A DNA stretch of 64,000 bases from Sphingobacteriaceae bacterium (GTDB lineage Bacteria; Bacteroidota; Bacteroidia; B-17B0; Aurantibacillaceae), in assembly GCA_002319075.1 (NCBI GenBank), contig NVQB01000001.1:1240001-1304000 (forward strand), given 5' to 3'. The notes beneath the pieces were generated by a model that saw only the letters and a program-made list of their open reading frames with translations, ran no database searches and was not told where the DNA came from. The translations under genes were made by a program, and so were the position numbers. Each line of letters opens with the position of its first letter. The first letter of the stretch is position 1. Positions 16,595 through 25,865 of the stretch are shown in pieces.

Positions 16595-17365
16595 ATGAGA
16601 AAATTACTTTCTTTTCTTTTTATACTTCCATTGATTTTTGCATCTGCTCAAACAACAGATTCTAAAGGAAAAAAACAGGGCTACTGGAAAAAGACAGATG
16701 AGAAAAATAAACTCGTGTACGAGGGCATGTTTAAAGACGATCAACCGGTAGGCAAATTCAAATACTATTATCCGAATGATTCTGTCCGCGCAATAATGAA
16801 TTTTAAACCCGATGGCAAAGGCGCCTATGTGAAACTTTTTCACATGACCGGCAAACGCATGGGCGAAGGCAAATATAGCGGCATGGAAATTAAAGACAGC
16901 ACCTGGACTTATTACGATGAAGCAGGTGTATTAATCTCCCGTGAAAATTATAAAGCCGGTAAAAAAGAAGGCCAATCTTTTGTATACTTACCCGATGGCA
17001 CTATTTCGGAAATGCGCACTTTTAAAAACGACATACAGGATGGTCCGTTTAAAGAATATTTTTCGAGCAATTCCATCAAGGCCGAAGGAAACTATCTTAA
17101 TGGACACATGGAAGGAAGGATTAGTTATCGTTTTCCAAATGGTACCGAGGTAGCTGCGGGTTATTATAAAAATGGCGTTAAAAATGGTCCGTGGATTTAT
17201 AAAACGGAAAGCGGTAAAGTTCGCGAGAAAGAACTTTACAAAAACGGATCTTTAGCTTCAAAAAAAGAGACTGATGAGTTTTTTGCTAAGAATAAAACAG
17301 AAAGTAAACCAGCTTCTCAAACACCCGTTCAGCAAAAACCAGCTCCGAAGAAGCAGACGAAATAG
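16595..17365 (+). CDS. exported MORN-variant (YwqK-type) repeat protein
   Basis: The 256-residue product has a signal peptide (ends I-F-A-S-A-Q). It then has about seven repeats of the MORN_2 type, with motifs such as K-Q-G-Y-W-K, Y-E-G-M-F-K-D, G-E-G-K-Y, E-G-N-Y-L-N-G-H and A-A-G-Y-Y-K-N-G-V. The tail is Lys/Gln/Pro-rich. Databases often label such proteins 'YwqK family antitoxin', but no toxin gene is adjacent and the signal peptide argues for an envelope role. Confidence 0.85.
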   Translation: MRKLLSFLFILPLIFASAQTTDSKGKKQGYWKKTDEKNKLVYEGMFKDDQPVGKFKYYYPNDSVRAIMNFKPDGKGAYVKLFHMTGKRMGEGKYSGMEIKDSTWTYYDEAGVLISRENYKAGKKEGQSFVYLPDGTISEMRTFKNDIQDGPFKEYFSSNSIKAEGNYLNGHMEGRISYRFPNGTEVAAGYYKNGVKNGPWIYKTESGKVREKELYKNGSLASKKETDEFFAKNKTESKPASQTPVQQKPAPKKQTK

Positions 17366-17481
17366 TAGTCTTGTTCTCAAATCAGCAAAAATTAACTTTA
17401 GTACAATCTTACTGGCTGCCTCTCAAGCCGATTATTCGTATCTTTACCAGCGCTAAATTAAAGCCTTAGCAAACAATAAAC

Positions 17482-18582
17482 ATGAGCAAGCACGGTAAAG
17501 TATTGGTAGCAATGAGTGGTGGGATCGACAGCAGTGTCACAGCTATGATGCTTCATGAGCAGGGTTACGAAGTTATTGGCATTACCATGAAAACGTGGGA
17601 TTACGAGAGCTCTGGTTCGAGTAAACGCGAAACGGGTTGTTGTAGTTTAGACAGCATCAATGACGCGCGCACCATGGCTGTATCTTATGGCTTTCCCCAT
17701 TATATTCTGGATATACGCGGAGAATTCGGAGAGTTTATTATCAATAATTTTGTTGAAGAGTATTTGGCCGGACGCACACCCAATCCTTGTGTGCTTTGCA
17801 ATACACATATAAAATGGGATGCTTTGCTGAAACGTGCAGACATGCTGGATTGCGAATTTATCGCTACAGGGCATTATGCGCAGGTGCGTGAAGAAAATAA
17901 CCGCAGAGTAATTTATAAAGGACTCGATCAATCAAAAGATCAAACTTATGTGTTATGGGGACTTCCCCAAGAAAGCCTTCGCCGCACCATGTTTCCATTG
18001 GGCCAGTTTCAAAAAACCGAGATCAAACAAATGGCCAAAGACGCCGGATTTTATGATCTCGCTAATAAAAGCGAGAGTTATGATATTTGTTTTGTTCCTG
18101 ACAATGATTACAGAGAATTTTTAAAACACCGCATGCCCGATCTTGAAAAAAAGGTAGAAGGTGGAAATTATATTTTTAAAGGTAAGAACGTAGGCAAACA
18201 CCGGGGGTATCCATTCTATACTGTGGGACAGCGTAAAGGACTGGATATCGCACTGGGAGCACCCGTTTTTGTTAAAGAAATTATACCTGAAACCAACACG
18301 GTTATTTTGGGCGATAAAGAAGATCTGGAAGAAAACCATTTGACAGTGCGAGATTTCAATCTTATTAAATACGAAACACTTCCTGAAGATTTTGTTGGCT
18401 TAACCAAGATTCGTTATAAAGACGCAGGAACTCTTGCCACTATTAACACGATTGACAATAAACTTGACGTGATTTTCCATTCCTCAGTAAATGGTGTGGC
18501 TCCCGGACAAAGCGCCGTAATTTATGAAGGAAATGATCTTATTGGCGGAGGCTTTATTGACCGTAAAAAACTTTTATTTTAG
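17482..18582 (+). CDS. mnmA: tRNA 2-thiouridine(34) synthase MnmA
   Basis: The 366-residue enzyme activates U34 of tRNA-Lys/Glu/Gln with ATP and transfers sulfur to it. The PP-loop S-G-G-I-D-S-S is at residues 11-17. The first catalytic Cys is in N-P-C-V-L-C-N and the second in Y-D-I-C-F-V-P-D. The central domain ends in the H-R-G-Y-P-F-Y-T-V-G-Q-R-K-G-L segment typical of MnmA, followed by the C-terminal barrel. Length is standard. It is probably monocistronic. Confidence 0.96.
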   Translation: MSKHGKVLVAMSGGIDSSVTAMMLHEQGYEVIGITMKTWDYESSGSSKRETGCCSLDSINDARTMAVSYGFPHYILDIRGEFGEFIINNFVEEYLAGRTPNPCVLCNTHIKWDALLKRADMLDCEFIATGHYAQVREENNRRVIYKGLDQSKDQTYVLWGLPQESLRRTMFPLGQFQKTEIKQMAKDAGFYDLANKSESYDICFVPDNDYREFLKHRMPDLEKKVEGGNYIFKGKNVGKHRGYPFYTVGQRKGLDIALGAPVFVKEIIPETNTVILGDKEDLEENHLTVRDFNLIKYETLPEDFVGLTKIRYKDAGTLATINTIDNKLDVIFHSSVNGVAPGQSAVIYEGNDLIGGGFIDRKKLLF

Positions 18583-18627
18583 GGGATTCCTAACAGTATG
18601 CCGTTGATTAAGCCTCATTGTTTGGGT

Positions 18628-18657
18628 TTGATTATTAGCATTATTCTGTTAAATTTA
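18628..18657 (+). promoter_or_regulatory. putative promoter of fabD
   Basis: TTG at 18628-18630 (inside TTTG) and TAAATTTA at 18650-18657 are 19 bases apart, the usual Bacteroidota spacing. The -7 box ends 25 bases before the fabD ATG. Confidence 0.55.
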
Positions 18658-18682
18658 CCATTCTAACATTATCACATTTTCT

Positions 18683-19567
18683 ATGCAAAAAGCCTACATA
18701 TTTCCAGGTCAGGGTTCGCAATTTCCAGGTATGGGGAAAGAACTTTATGATACTAATTCCCAGGCAAAAGACCTTTTTGAAAAGGCAAACGACATTTTAG
18801 GTTTTCGCATTACCGATACTCTTTTTTCGGGAAGCGAAGAAGAATTAAAACAAACGAAAATAACACAGCCAGCCGTATTCTTGCATTCTGTTGTGCTTGC
18901 TTCTACACTTGCAGACTTTAAACCAGATATGGTTGCGGGTCACTCTTTAGGTGAATTTTCTGCTTTGGTAGCAAATAAAACTTTGAGTTTTGAAGATGGA
19001 CTCTCGCTGGTATACAAGCGTGCGCTCGCGATGCAGAAAGCCTGCGAAATTAATCCAAGCACTATGGCGGCTATTTTAAATTTAGACGACAAGATCGTGG
19101 AAGATATCTGCGCAGAAATTACAGCTGGCGGAAATGTGGTAGTAGCAGCAAATTATAACTGTCCCGGTCAATTGGTAATTTCAGGAAGTATTGAAGGGAT
19201 TACTATAGCTTGCGAAAAATTAAAAGCGGCGGGTGCCAAACGTGCTTTGGTATTGCCGGTTGGCGGAGCATTTCATTCACCTTTAATGGAACCAGCGCGT
19301 GTAGAATTGGAAGCTGCTATTAACTCTACAAAATTCAGTCATCCAATCTGTCCGGTATATCAAAATGTGACTGCCAACGCGGTTTCTGATCCGGCAGCTA
19401 TTCAAAAAAATCTTATCGCTCAATTAACTGCGCCGGTGCGCTGGACTCAAAGCGTACAACAAATGGTTAACGATGGTGCAACTCAGTTTATTGAGGTTGG
19501 TCCCGGAAAAGTTTTACAAGGTTTAGTTAAAAAAATTAATGCCACGGCAGAAGCCATGAGTGCATAA
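18683..19567 (+). CDS. fabD: malonyl-CoA:ACP transacylase FabD
   Basis: The 294-residue enzyme moves malonyl from CoA to acyl carrier protein to start fatty acid synthesis. It has the N-terminal F-P-G-Q-G-S-Q, the nucleophile Ser in G-H-S-L-G-E-F, and the catalytic His in G-G-A-F-H-S-P. Full length. The next gene starts 6 bases later and may be cotranscribed, although its product is an unrelated envelope protein. Confidence 0.97.
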   Translation: MQKAYIFPGQGSQFPGMGKELYDTNSQAKDLFEKANDILGFRITDTLFSGSEEELKQTKITQPAVFLHSVVLASTLADFKPDMVAGHSLGEFSALVANKTLSFEDGLSLVYKRALAMQKACEINPSTMAAILNLDDKIVEDICAEITAGGNVVVAANYNCPGQLVISGSIEGITIACEKLKAAGAKRALVLPVGGAFHSPLMEPARVELEAAINSTKFSHPICPVYQNVTANAVSDPAAIQKNLIAQLTAPVRWTQSVQQMVNDGATQFIEVGPGKVLQGLVKKINATAEAMSA

Positions 19568-19573
19568 TAACAC

Positions 19574-20302
19574 ATGAAAAAAATAATTACAATTTTAATC
19601 TTTCTTTTGTCGCTGCAGATCCCGGCGCAAAAACTTTTTAAGGGTGTTGGCGTATTTGGAGCTTTAACTGTTTCAAAACATGAATACAGAAACAAAGATG
19701 ATGATCAAAAGGCCGATACACCTTACGTTTACAACCGTTTTTATCCTCAAACGCATGTCTCCAAAGAATTTCTGAATTGGGGTGCCGGTATTTTTTTAGA
19801 ATTATCGCGCAATGAAAATGTGCGCTGGCAAACCGAGCTTGAGTACATGAATAAAGGTGCTAAAGAAATGGGAGTTCTGAATTATTATACAGGAGAAAGA
19901 TCTGGTGCTTACAGTAATAATAAACTCACATACATTCAATGGAATAACTACATTAAATTCTGGAATCCCATTTTTTCGAATGCTCATTGGTATTTCATGG
20001 CGGGAGTTCGCTTAGAGTATTTATTTAGAAGTTCCGCTACTGTTTACCCGGACGTTGTTGCAAGTTTTCCTAAATTTTGGTTTAGCGGGGATTTAGCTGT
20101 TGGTTATGAATTTCCTGTGACACAAAAAATTGGCGTATTTGTTGAGCAACACTGGAATCCAGATATTATTCCGCATAAATATAATGGAAATACGAATGTT
20201 CGTGCACGTAGTTTTGAAACACGTGTGGGACTAACTTACCGTCCAAGAAAAAGAAGAATTGACGACTGTAACGCTCCTGTTTATAAGGGACCGGCGTTCT
20301 AA
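19574..20302 (+). CDS. predicted outer-membrane protein of unknown family
   Basis: The 242-residue product has a signal peptide (ends L-Q-I-P-A-Q) and alternating aromatic strands such as W-Y-F-M-A-G-V-R-L-E-Y-L-F and G-D-L-A-V-G-Y-E-F. It ends in a Arg-rich hydrophilic tail. This is a PorT-like small barrel layout, but I cannot assign a family. It follows fabD closely and precedes the alanine dehydrogenase gene by 16 bases. Confidence 0.75.
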   Translation: MKKIITILIFLLSLQIPAQKLFKGVGVFGALTVSKHEYRNKDDDQKADTPYVYNRFYPQTHVSKEFLNWGAGIFLELSRNENVRWQTELEYMNKGAKEMGVLNYYTGERSGAYSNNKLTYIQWNNYIKFWNPIFSNAHWYFMAGVRLEYLFRSSATVYPDVVASFPKFWFSGDLAVGYEFPVTQKIGVFVEQHWNPDIIPHKYNGNTNVRARSFETRVGLTYRPRKRRIDDCNAPVYKGPAF

Positions 20303-20318
20303 TTAAAAAAAGGAAACT

Positions 20319-21536
20319 ATGGTAATGACAAAAGATGTACTTTATTCTCTAACCAAAGGCGGCTTTGCGCCACAGGAGGAGATGCTCGAAGTTGCCAGAA
20401 AAAAAGGCAAACTTTATATTGGAATTCCAAAAGAAATTGCTTTCCAGGAAAACAGGGTGCCACTGGTGCCTGATGCTGTTGCCTTACTGGTTAATAACGG
20501 TCACCGCATAGTTATTGAAGCCGGTGCCGGAAAAGCTGCTAATTTCGAAGATACTGATTACAGTGAGGCTGGTGCAGAAATTGTTCATTCTCCAATAGAT
20601 GTTTACAAAGCAGACACCATTTTAAAAATTGCTCCTCCTACCCTGGAAGAGATTGAGATGATGCAGCCGAAACAAACTTTGTATAGCGCTTTGCAATTAC
20701 CTGTTCAACCACAGGACTTCCTGAAAAAATTAATCTCTAAGAAATTAAACTGTGTTGCCTTCGATCTTATCATTGATGAAGCTGGAATTTTTCCGGTGAT
20801 CCGCGCTATGGGAGAAATTGCAGGCGGCGCAAGTATTACAATAGCAGCCGAACTCTTAAGCAATGTAAACAATGGCGTTGGATCCATATTAGGCGGTATC
20901 AGCGGCATTTCTCCAACTGAAGTTATTATTATCGGCGCGGGAACCGTTGGTGAGTTCGCAGCGCGTGCCGCCATAGGCCTTGGAGCAACTGTAAAAGTAT
21001 TCGACAATTCAACTTCCCGTTTAAGAAGGTTACAAAGTCAACTGGGAAGTCGTGTGTTTACTTCTGTTATTATTCCGAAAGTACTTGAAAAACATTTAAA
21101 ATCAGCAGACGTAGCGATCGGTGCTTTGCGCGCTACACGCGGACGCACACCTTGCATTGTTACAGAAAATATGGTGAGCGAAATGAAAACTGGTTCGGTT
21201 ATTATCGATGTAAGCATTGACCAGGGAGGTGTTTTTGAAACTTCAGAATTAACCAACCATACACATCCAGTATTTCGCAAACATGGAGTAATTCATTATT
21301 GCGTGCCAAACATCAATAGTCGTGTTGCAAGAACAGCTTCTTATGCTTTCAGTAATATTTTTTCGCAGATCATGTTAAACATGGGTGATGAAGGTGGCTT
21401 TGATGGCATCGTGCGAAAAGATGCCGGTTTAAGAAACGGGGTTTATATTTACAATGGTATTCTTACTAACCAATATTTAGGAGAAGCATTTCATCTTCCT
21501 TTTAAAGACATTAATTTATTGATGGCAGCCATCTAA
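20319..21536 (+). CDS. ald: alanine dehydrogenase
   Basis: The 405-residue product starts the recognisable domain with G-I-P-K-E-I-A-F-Q-E-N-R-V-P-L-V-P, the substrate-binding N-terminus shared by alanine dehydrogenases and transhydrogenase alpha subunits. It has the NAD-binding G-A-G-T-V-G-E-F near residue 205. R-G-R-T-P and the I-I-D-V-S-I-D-Q-G-G segment are also present. It converts L-alanine to pyruvate and ammonia with NAD+. The protein is about 30 residues longer than typical Ald because of an N-terminal extension. Transhydrogenase alpha is less likely because no beta or membrane subunit follows. A terminator closes the unit. Confidence 0.88.
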   Translation: MVMTKDVLYSLTKGGFAPQEEMLEVARKKGKLYIGIPKEIAFQENRVPLVPDAVALLVNNGHRIVIEAGAGKAANFEDTDYSEAGAEIVHSPIDVYKADTILKIAPPTLEEIEMMQPKQTLYSALQLPVQPQDFLKKLISKKLNCVAFDLIIDEAGIFPVIRAMGEIAGGASITIAAELLSNVNNGVGSILGGISGISPTEVIIIGAGTVGEFAARAAIGLGATVKVFDNSTSRLRRLQSQLGSRVFTSVIIPKVLEKHLKSADVAIGALRATRGRTPCIVTENMVSEMKTGSVIIDVSIDQGGVFETSELTNHTHPVFRKHGVIHYCVPNINSRVARTASYAFSNIFSQIMLNMGDEGGFDGIVRKDAGLRNGVYIYNGILTNQYLGEAFHLPFKDINLLMAAI

Positions 21537-21549
21537 TAGCTTCAAAAAG

Positions 21550-21585
21550 AAAGCCCCGTAATCAATGATTGCGGGGCTTTTTTTT
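21550..21585 (+). terminator. rho-independent terminator after ald
   Basis: AAAGCCCCG pairs with CGGGGCTTT, extended inward to a 14-bp stem with an AAT loop, followed by eight T. It also faces the convergent T9SS gene ending at 21598. Confidence 0.9.
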
Positions 21586-21597
21586 ATGAAACAAACT

Positions 21598-23088
21598 CTA
21601 CTCTTTAATAAGTTTAAGTGTCTCTGTTTTTCCTGCTGAATTTATTTTAGCGTAATAAACACCCGCTGAAAATTCCTTTAGGTCTATTTTTAATTTTTTA
21701 CTGGTAGTTTGCGTGCTAAGAATAATTCTTCCACTTAGATCAATTACTTCCACGAATTTCATTTCTGAATTTTCGGATTCAAAAGTATAAACTCCGCTGC
21801 CCGGATTAGGATAAACTTTAAACATCGAAGCTGAAGAGTTGCTTGTTAATCCACTACAATTGTCTGAAGAGAAGAAGATAGCCGTTGTTTTCTTGCAACC
21901 ATCAGAACCCATACCAATAAGATTTATGGAATTAGAAATGGCTGCCGTGTATGTATAAAGCGTGCCGGAAGCATTTCCCTGACTGGTTGACCAGGTATAA
22001 CTCAAACTACCTGCGCTGCTCGCTGTAAAGGTTATTACATCAAACCTGCAAAGAGTACTCAATGATTTTGAAGCGCTGTATGTAAATACAGGCAAAGGAT
22101 TAACGGTAACAGTGTAATTCGCGATTGATGAACAGCCACTTGAGTTTGTCCCGGTTACCGTGTAAATAGTAGTAACTGCTGGAGTTACTGTTATTGCTGC
22201 TGATGTGGCGCCGGTGTTCCACGAATAAGAGGTGGCGCCATTTGCCTGCAAACCTATATTAGCACCTAAACAAACAGAATTATCTCCGACAACCACAATG
22301 CCCGGAGCAGGCAGCAGTGTTACATACGGAGCATTTAAAGTCGCGGAACAACCACTAAGCATATTGGTACCTATAACATAATATTGCATGTTTTGATTAG
22401 GCATTGCGGTAAAACTCGATGCCGTTGAGCCATTGCTCCAACTGTAAGTATCAGCTCCACTTACAGTAGCAGAATAAGTTTGTCCATTACATAATGTGTT
22501 TGTAGCTGTAACAATTGTTAAGCTGGGGGAATTGCCAGCCGAAGTGCAAGGAATACTAACGTCAAAATCATCCCATGTTAAAGAAGGATTACTGAAAGAA
22601 TTATTTATACTTATTCCACGTATGGCGAAATAATAAGTACCACTTGAAGCTACTGCAAAAGTATTGCTAAGAGCCACATAGGCAGGAGAAGCAGGAAAAT
22701 TTACCGAAGCAAGAGAAACCAACCCTGATGAGGTCTGGCTTGTGCCGAGCATAATGGATAAATCACTCCAGGAATTAGAACTAGCCGAAGAAACTTTGTG
22801 CCAGAGAGATGCAGAATAGGTTACTCCCGCATTTAAATTTACAGCCCGCGAATAAAAGTAGCTTGTACCAACGGGACCATCCAGAAATCCTGCAGAACCA
22901 TTACCCAGTGAGTAGGTAACACAAGTAGTCGGATTACTAATAGCCCAGCATGCAGGCAATTGATTGTTAGCTGTGAAGCCACTAAAATTCTCATGATAAG
23001 GAACTGTTGTGGCAGTTGCGCATTGTGAGAATGAGCGTGTAAAAAATAAACACGCAAGCAGTGTAAGTGTGAGGTAGATTTTTTTCAT
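21598..23088 (-). CDS. secreted Ig-like repeat protein with T9SS sorting domain (paralog 1)
   Basis: The 496-residue product has a signal peptide (ends R-S-F-S-Q). It has an N-terminal jelly-roll-like domain opening with V-P-Y-H-E-N-F and containing W-D-D-F-D-V. Two to three PKD/Ig-like repeats follow (S-Y-S-W-N-T-G-A-T, Y-T-V-T-G-T-N-S-S-G-C). The T9SS type A sorting domain is C-terminal (V-Y-P-N-P-G-S-G-V-Y, L-K-L-I-K-E). Paralogs are the adjacent gene at 23117-24619 and the gene at 31200-33713. No catalytic motif is seen; probably a surface adhesin-like or structural protein. Confidence 0.9.
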   Translation of the reverse strand: MKKIYLTLTLLACLFFTRSFSQCATATTVPYHENFSGFTANNQLPACWAISNPTTCVTYSLGNGSAGFLDGPVGTSYFYSRAVNLNAGVTYSASLWHKVSSASSNSWSDLSIMLGTSQTSSGLVSLASVNFPASPAYVALSNTFAVASSGTYYFAIRGISINNSFSNPSLTWDDFDVSIPCTSAGNSPSLTIVTATNTLCNGQTYSATVSGADTYSWSNGSTASSFTAMPNQNMQYYVIGTNMLSGCSATLNAPYVTLLPAPGIVVVGDNSVCLGANIGLQANGATSYSWNTGATSAAITVTPAVTTIYTVTGTNSSGCSSIANYTVTVNPLPVFTYSASKSLSTLCRFDVITFTASSAGSLSYTWSTSQGNASGTLYTYTAAISNSINLIGMGSDGCKKTTAIFFSSDNCSGLTSNSSASMFKVYPNPGSGVYTFESENSEMKFVEVIDLSGRIILSTQTTSKKLKIDLKEFSAGVYYAKINSAGKTETLKLIKE

Positions 23089-23116
23089 GTGGTGTGTGGT
23101 TATTTAGATGGTGAGT

Positions 23117-24619
23117 TTATTCTTTTATAAGTTTGATTGAAACCGGCTTTCCCAGGGAGCTTATGTTTATGTTATAAATGCCCGCGCAAAATTGTTCAAG
23201 ATTTATTTTTATTTGAGCGGAAGATGATTGACTGCTGGAAACGATCTTGCCTGTAAAATCCTTAATTACTATTGTTTTCAAATCCTCACTTCCGGAATCA
23301 AGAATGTACTGGCCCTTACCTGGGTTAGGATAAATTTTAAATTCTGTAACCTCATTACGTTTGATACCGGTGCAAGCAGCCACATTTAAAACATACACTG
23401 CCTTTGCAAAACAGCCATTTGCCCCGGTACCGGTAAGGTTTACGGTTGTTGCACTGGTAGCTTCAAGGCTAAAGGACGACCCTGAAAAAAGTCCTTGATT
23501 TGTAAACCATTGGTAACTAACAGCACCCTCGGCTTTGAAGCTTACGGTTTCTCCTTTACAAACCGTAGGCGTTAAAGCAGAAACACTGTAATTAATTACA
23601 GGCAGAGGGTTGACGATAACAGAGTACTCGGCTGACGCTTTACAACCACTGGCATTTGTTCCTACAACCGTATAAGTTGAGGGAGCTGATGGCGTGACTG
23701 TTATCACTGCTGAGATAGCTCCGTTGCTCCATAAATAAGAATTGGCGCCATTTGCAACCAAGGTTATATTGTCGCCCAAACAAACGCTCGGTTTACTTCC
23801 AGTTACAATAACAGGTGGCGATGGAAAGAGGGAAACGTTAACCGCCGCTGAGCTCGAGCAACCGGTTAACGTACTTGTGCCCACTACAGAATAGCTAGTG
23901 TTGAAAAAAGATGAATTGGTACTTGTATTTGTTGGTGCAGTTGTTCCGTCAAACCATAAATAACTATCTGCTCCACTAGCTGTTGCAGTAAAATTATTTT
24001 GACCCTGACATATGGAATTCGTATTTGCAACCACCGTTACGCTAGGGGTATTGGCTGAAATAGTGCAGGGAATAATTACGTTAAACCCATCCCAGTAGAG
24101 CACCGATGATCCGGAAACTCCATTGCTTATGCCCCTCACAGCAAAATAATAAACACCACTGGAAGCTACAGCAAAAGTGCCACTTACGGGTGAATAAATC
24201 ATATTTACGGCAGCACCATTTGTACTAGCCAGAGTTACTACACCAGTAGAACTTTGACCTGTGCCTAATAGAATCGAAAAATCCGTCCATGTAATAGTAG
24301 TATTTGACAAAACTTTATACCACGCAGAGGTCGAGTAAGTAATGCCGGCGTAGAGTTGAACAGCTTTAGAGTAAAAATAGCTCGACTGTGCAGGACTATA
24401 ATAAAACGCGGCACCTGCTGTCCCGGTCCACCCTGCTCCCGTAAAGGTCAAGCAGGTAGAAGGGTTGCTTATTGCCCAACAGCCAGGCAATTGGTTGTTA
24501 GTGGTAATGATTTCAAATCCTTCATAGTAAGGAACTGTTGTTGGAGTTGAACATTGAGAAAAAGATTTTATACAAAATAAAGAGGCAACAAGAATAAGAA
24601 ACGGGTAGATTTTTTTCAT
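23117..24619 (-). CDS. secreted Ig-like repeat protein with T9SS sorting domain (paralog 2)
   Basis: The 500-residue product matches its downstream neighbour in layout. It has a signal peptide ending K-S-F-S-Q, V-P-Y-Y-E-G-F-E opening the N-terminal domain, Y-W-D-G-F-N-V, then Ig-like repeats (Y-T-V-V-G-T-N-A-S-G-C) and a sorting domain (I-Y-P-N-P-G-K-G-Q-Y, I-K-L-I-K-E). The two genes are 28 bases apart in the same direction, so they look like a tandem duplication in one transcript. No enzyme motif seen. Confidence 0.9.
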   Translation of the reverse strand: MKKIYPFLILVASLFCIKSFSQCSTPTTVPYYEGFEIITTNNQLPGCWAISNPSTCLTFTGAGWTGTAGAAFYYSPAQSSYFYSKAVQLYAGITYSTSAWYKVLSNTTITWTDFSILLGTGQSSTGVVTLASTNGAAVNMIYSPVSGTFAVASSGVYYFAVRGISNGVSGSSVLYWDGFNVIIPCTISANTPSVTVVANTNSICQGQNNFTATASGADSYLWFDGTTAPTNTSTNSSFFNTSYSVVGTSTLTGCSSSAAVNVSLFPSPPVIVTGSKPSVCLGDNITLVANGANSYLWSNGAISAVITVTPSAPSTYTVVGTNASGCKASAEYSVIVNPLPVINYSVSALTPTVCKGETVSFKAEGAVSYQWFTNQGLFSGSSFSLEATSATTVNLTGTGANGCFAKAVYVLNVAACTGIKRNEVTEFKIYPNPGKGQYILDSGSEDLKTIVIKDFTGKIVSSSQSSSAQIKINLEQFCAGIYNINISSLGKPVSIKLIKE

Positions 24620-24703
24620 GGGATTGGGTTTAGTGTTAAATTAAAGGTATTCAAAATTAAATAGCCTCCAACTAAATTAACAGATACTTTACCCGTTTGT
24701 TAT

Positions 24704-25753
24704 CTAAATGCTGTAGATCGCCCCACCACCACTTGTTTGGGAAGCGCCAGTGACCGTATGAAGCGTATTCGTTTTCTGACTAACACGTAAGTAGCCCAGG
24801 AAGGCAAAAATTAAAGCTTCTTTAAAATTAATTACTTCATCCGAAGGAAGAACAAGGTCACATTGGGTTTTTGATTTAATCCTTTCGATTAAATAAGAAT
24901 TAAAGGCTCCTCCACCTGTAATGAGCACATTTTTAAGTTTCAAGCGATTCAATTCATTTGAAATAATGTCGGCAATGTGCTCAGTAGACGTGGCTAATAG
25001 GTCTTGTGTGCCTGTTTTATCTTCGAGAAGGAGTTCAACATTTTTTTCAAACCATTCACGGCCTATGGATTTAGCACCTCTCTGATTATAATACTCAAAA
25101 GTGTTTAGTGTATTTAAAAGCGAATCGTTCACTTTTCCGGATCGTGCTAGCTCTCCATTTTCATCGTAAGCCTTTCCTGCTCTTTCCGCTAAAAGATTTA
25201 GCAGCATGTTAGCTTCACAGATGTCGTAGGCAACTCTATTTCCACTGACATCGTCGTAAGAAATATTTGCAATGCCTCCGATATTAAGACAAGCGTCGTA
25301 ATCGGAAAACAACTGTTTATCGCCTATAGGAACCAAAGGCGCGCCTTGTCCACCAAGGGCCACATCCAGACTTCTGAAATCGCAGACAGTTGTTATTTTT
25401 GCATTCGCTGCAATTGTGGCGCCACAACCGAGTTGTGTACTAAAACCAAGAGAGGGTTGATGAAAAACGGTGTGCCCGTGAGAAGCAATCAGGTCAGGTT
25501 TTAAATTCGTTTCTTTTAAAAAACTATTTACTTCCCCGGCCATGTACTTTCCGTAAGCAGCATGTAGTGCAAAATAAGACTCGGCGCTGGCATTTTTCGC
25601 TTCCAGCAGACGTGTTTTCCAGTCATTAGAATAAGCAACTGTTTTGGCGCTTATAATTTTATAGGAGTATTTTCCAGACTGCTGTTCCAACTCACATAAG
25701 GCAAGGTCTAAGCCATCGAGTGAAGTGCCGCTCATAAGGCCCAGAACCAGCAT
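24704..25753 (-). CDS. anmK: anhydro-N-acetylmuramic acid kinase AnmK
   Basis: The product (about 349 residues from the ATG at 25753) opens with L-G-L-M-S-G-T-S-L-D-G-L-D, the ATP-binding signature of AnmK. It contains S-H-G-H-T-V-F-H, C-L-N-I-G-G-I-A-N-I-S and I-T-G-G-G-A-F-N. The enzyme phosphorylates and opens 1,6-anhydro-MurNAc to MurNAc-6-phosphate in cell-wall recycling. The longer frame to 25804 adds 17 residues not seen in the family, so I choose the internal ATG. It is divergent from the acyl-CoA dehydrogenase gene. Confidence 0.94.
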   Translation of the reverse strand: MLVLGLMSGTSLDGLDLALCELEQQSGKYSYKIISAKTVAYSNDWKTRLLEAKNASAESYFALHAAYGKYMAGEVNSFLKETNLKPDLIASHGHTVFHQPSLGFSTQLGCGATIAANAKITTVCDFRSLDVALGGQGAPLVPIGDKQLFSDYDACLNIGGIANISYDDVSGNRVAYDICEANMLLNLLAERAGKAYDENGELARSGKVNDSLLNTLNTFEYYNQRGAKSIGREWFEKNVELLLEDKTGTQDLLATSTEHIADIISNELNRLKLKNVLITGGGAFNSYLIERIKSKTQCDLVLPSDEVINFKEALIFAFLGYLRVSQKTNTLHTVTGASQTSGGGAIYSI

Positions 25754-25795
25754 TTTATCGTGTATTTCCAGGGTCAAAATAAATCTCTTATTAAA

Positions 25796-25826
25796 TTGCA
25801 GCAATGGGACTATACCATTATATTTG
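25796..25826 (+). promoter_or_regulatory. putative promoter of the acyl-CoA dehydrogenase gene
   Basis: TTG at 25796-25798 and TATATTTG at 25819-25826 are 20 bases apart, a full match to the Bacteroidota consensus. They lie 40 bases before the ATG at 25866, which supports that start over an upstream in-frame ATG at 25725. Confidence 0.6.
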
Positions 25827-25865
25827 CAAGGTTACAAAAAAAATATAAACCTTAAAATTATCCCT

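Noticed and set aside
16595-17365. Calling the MORN protein a YwqK antitoxin in a toxin-antitoxin pair
   Set aside because: No toxin gene is adjacent and the protein has a signal peptide.
25725-25865. 47-residue extension of the acyl-CoA dehydrogenase
   Set aside because: It overlaps the divergent anmK start and the promoter; family members begin near M-H-F-E-L-S.
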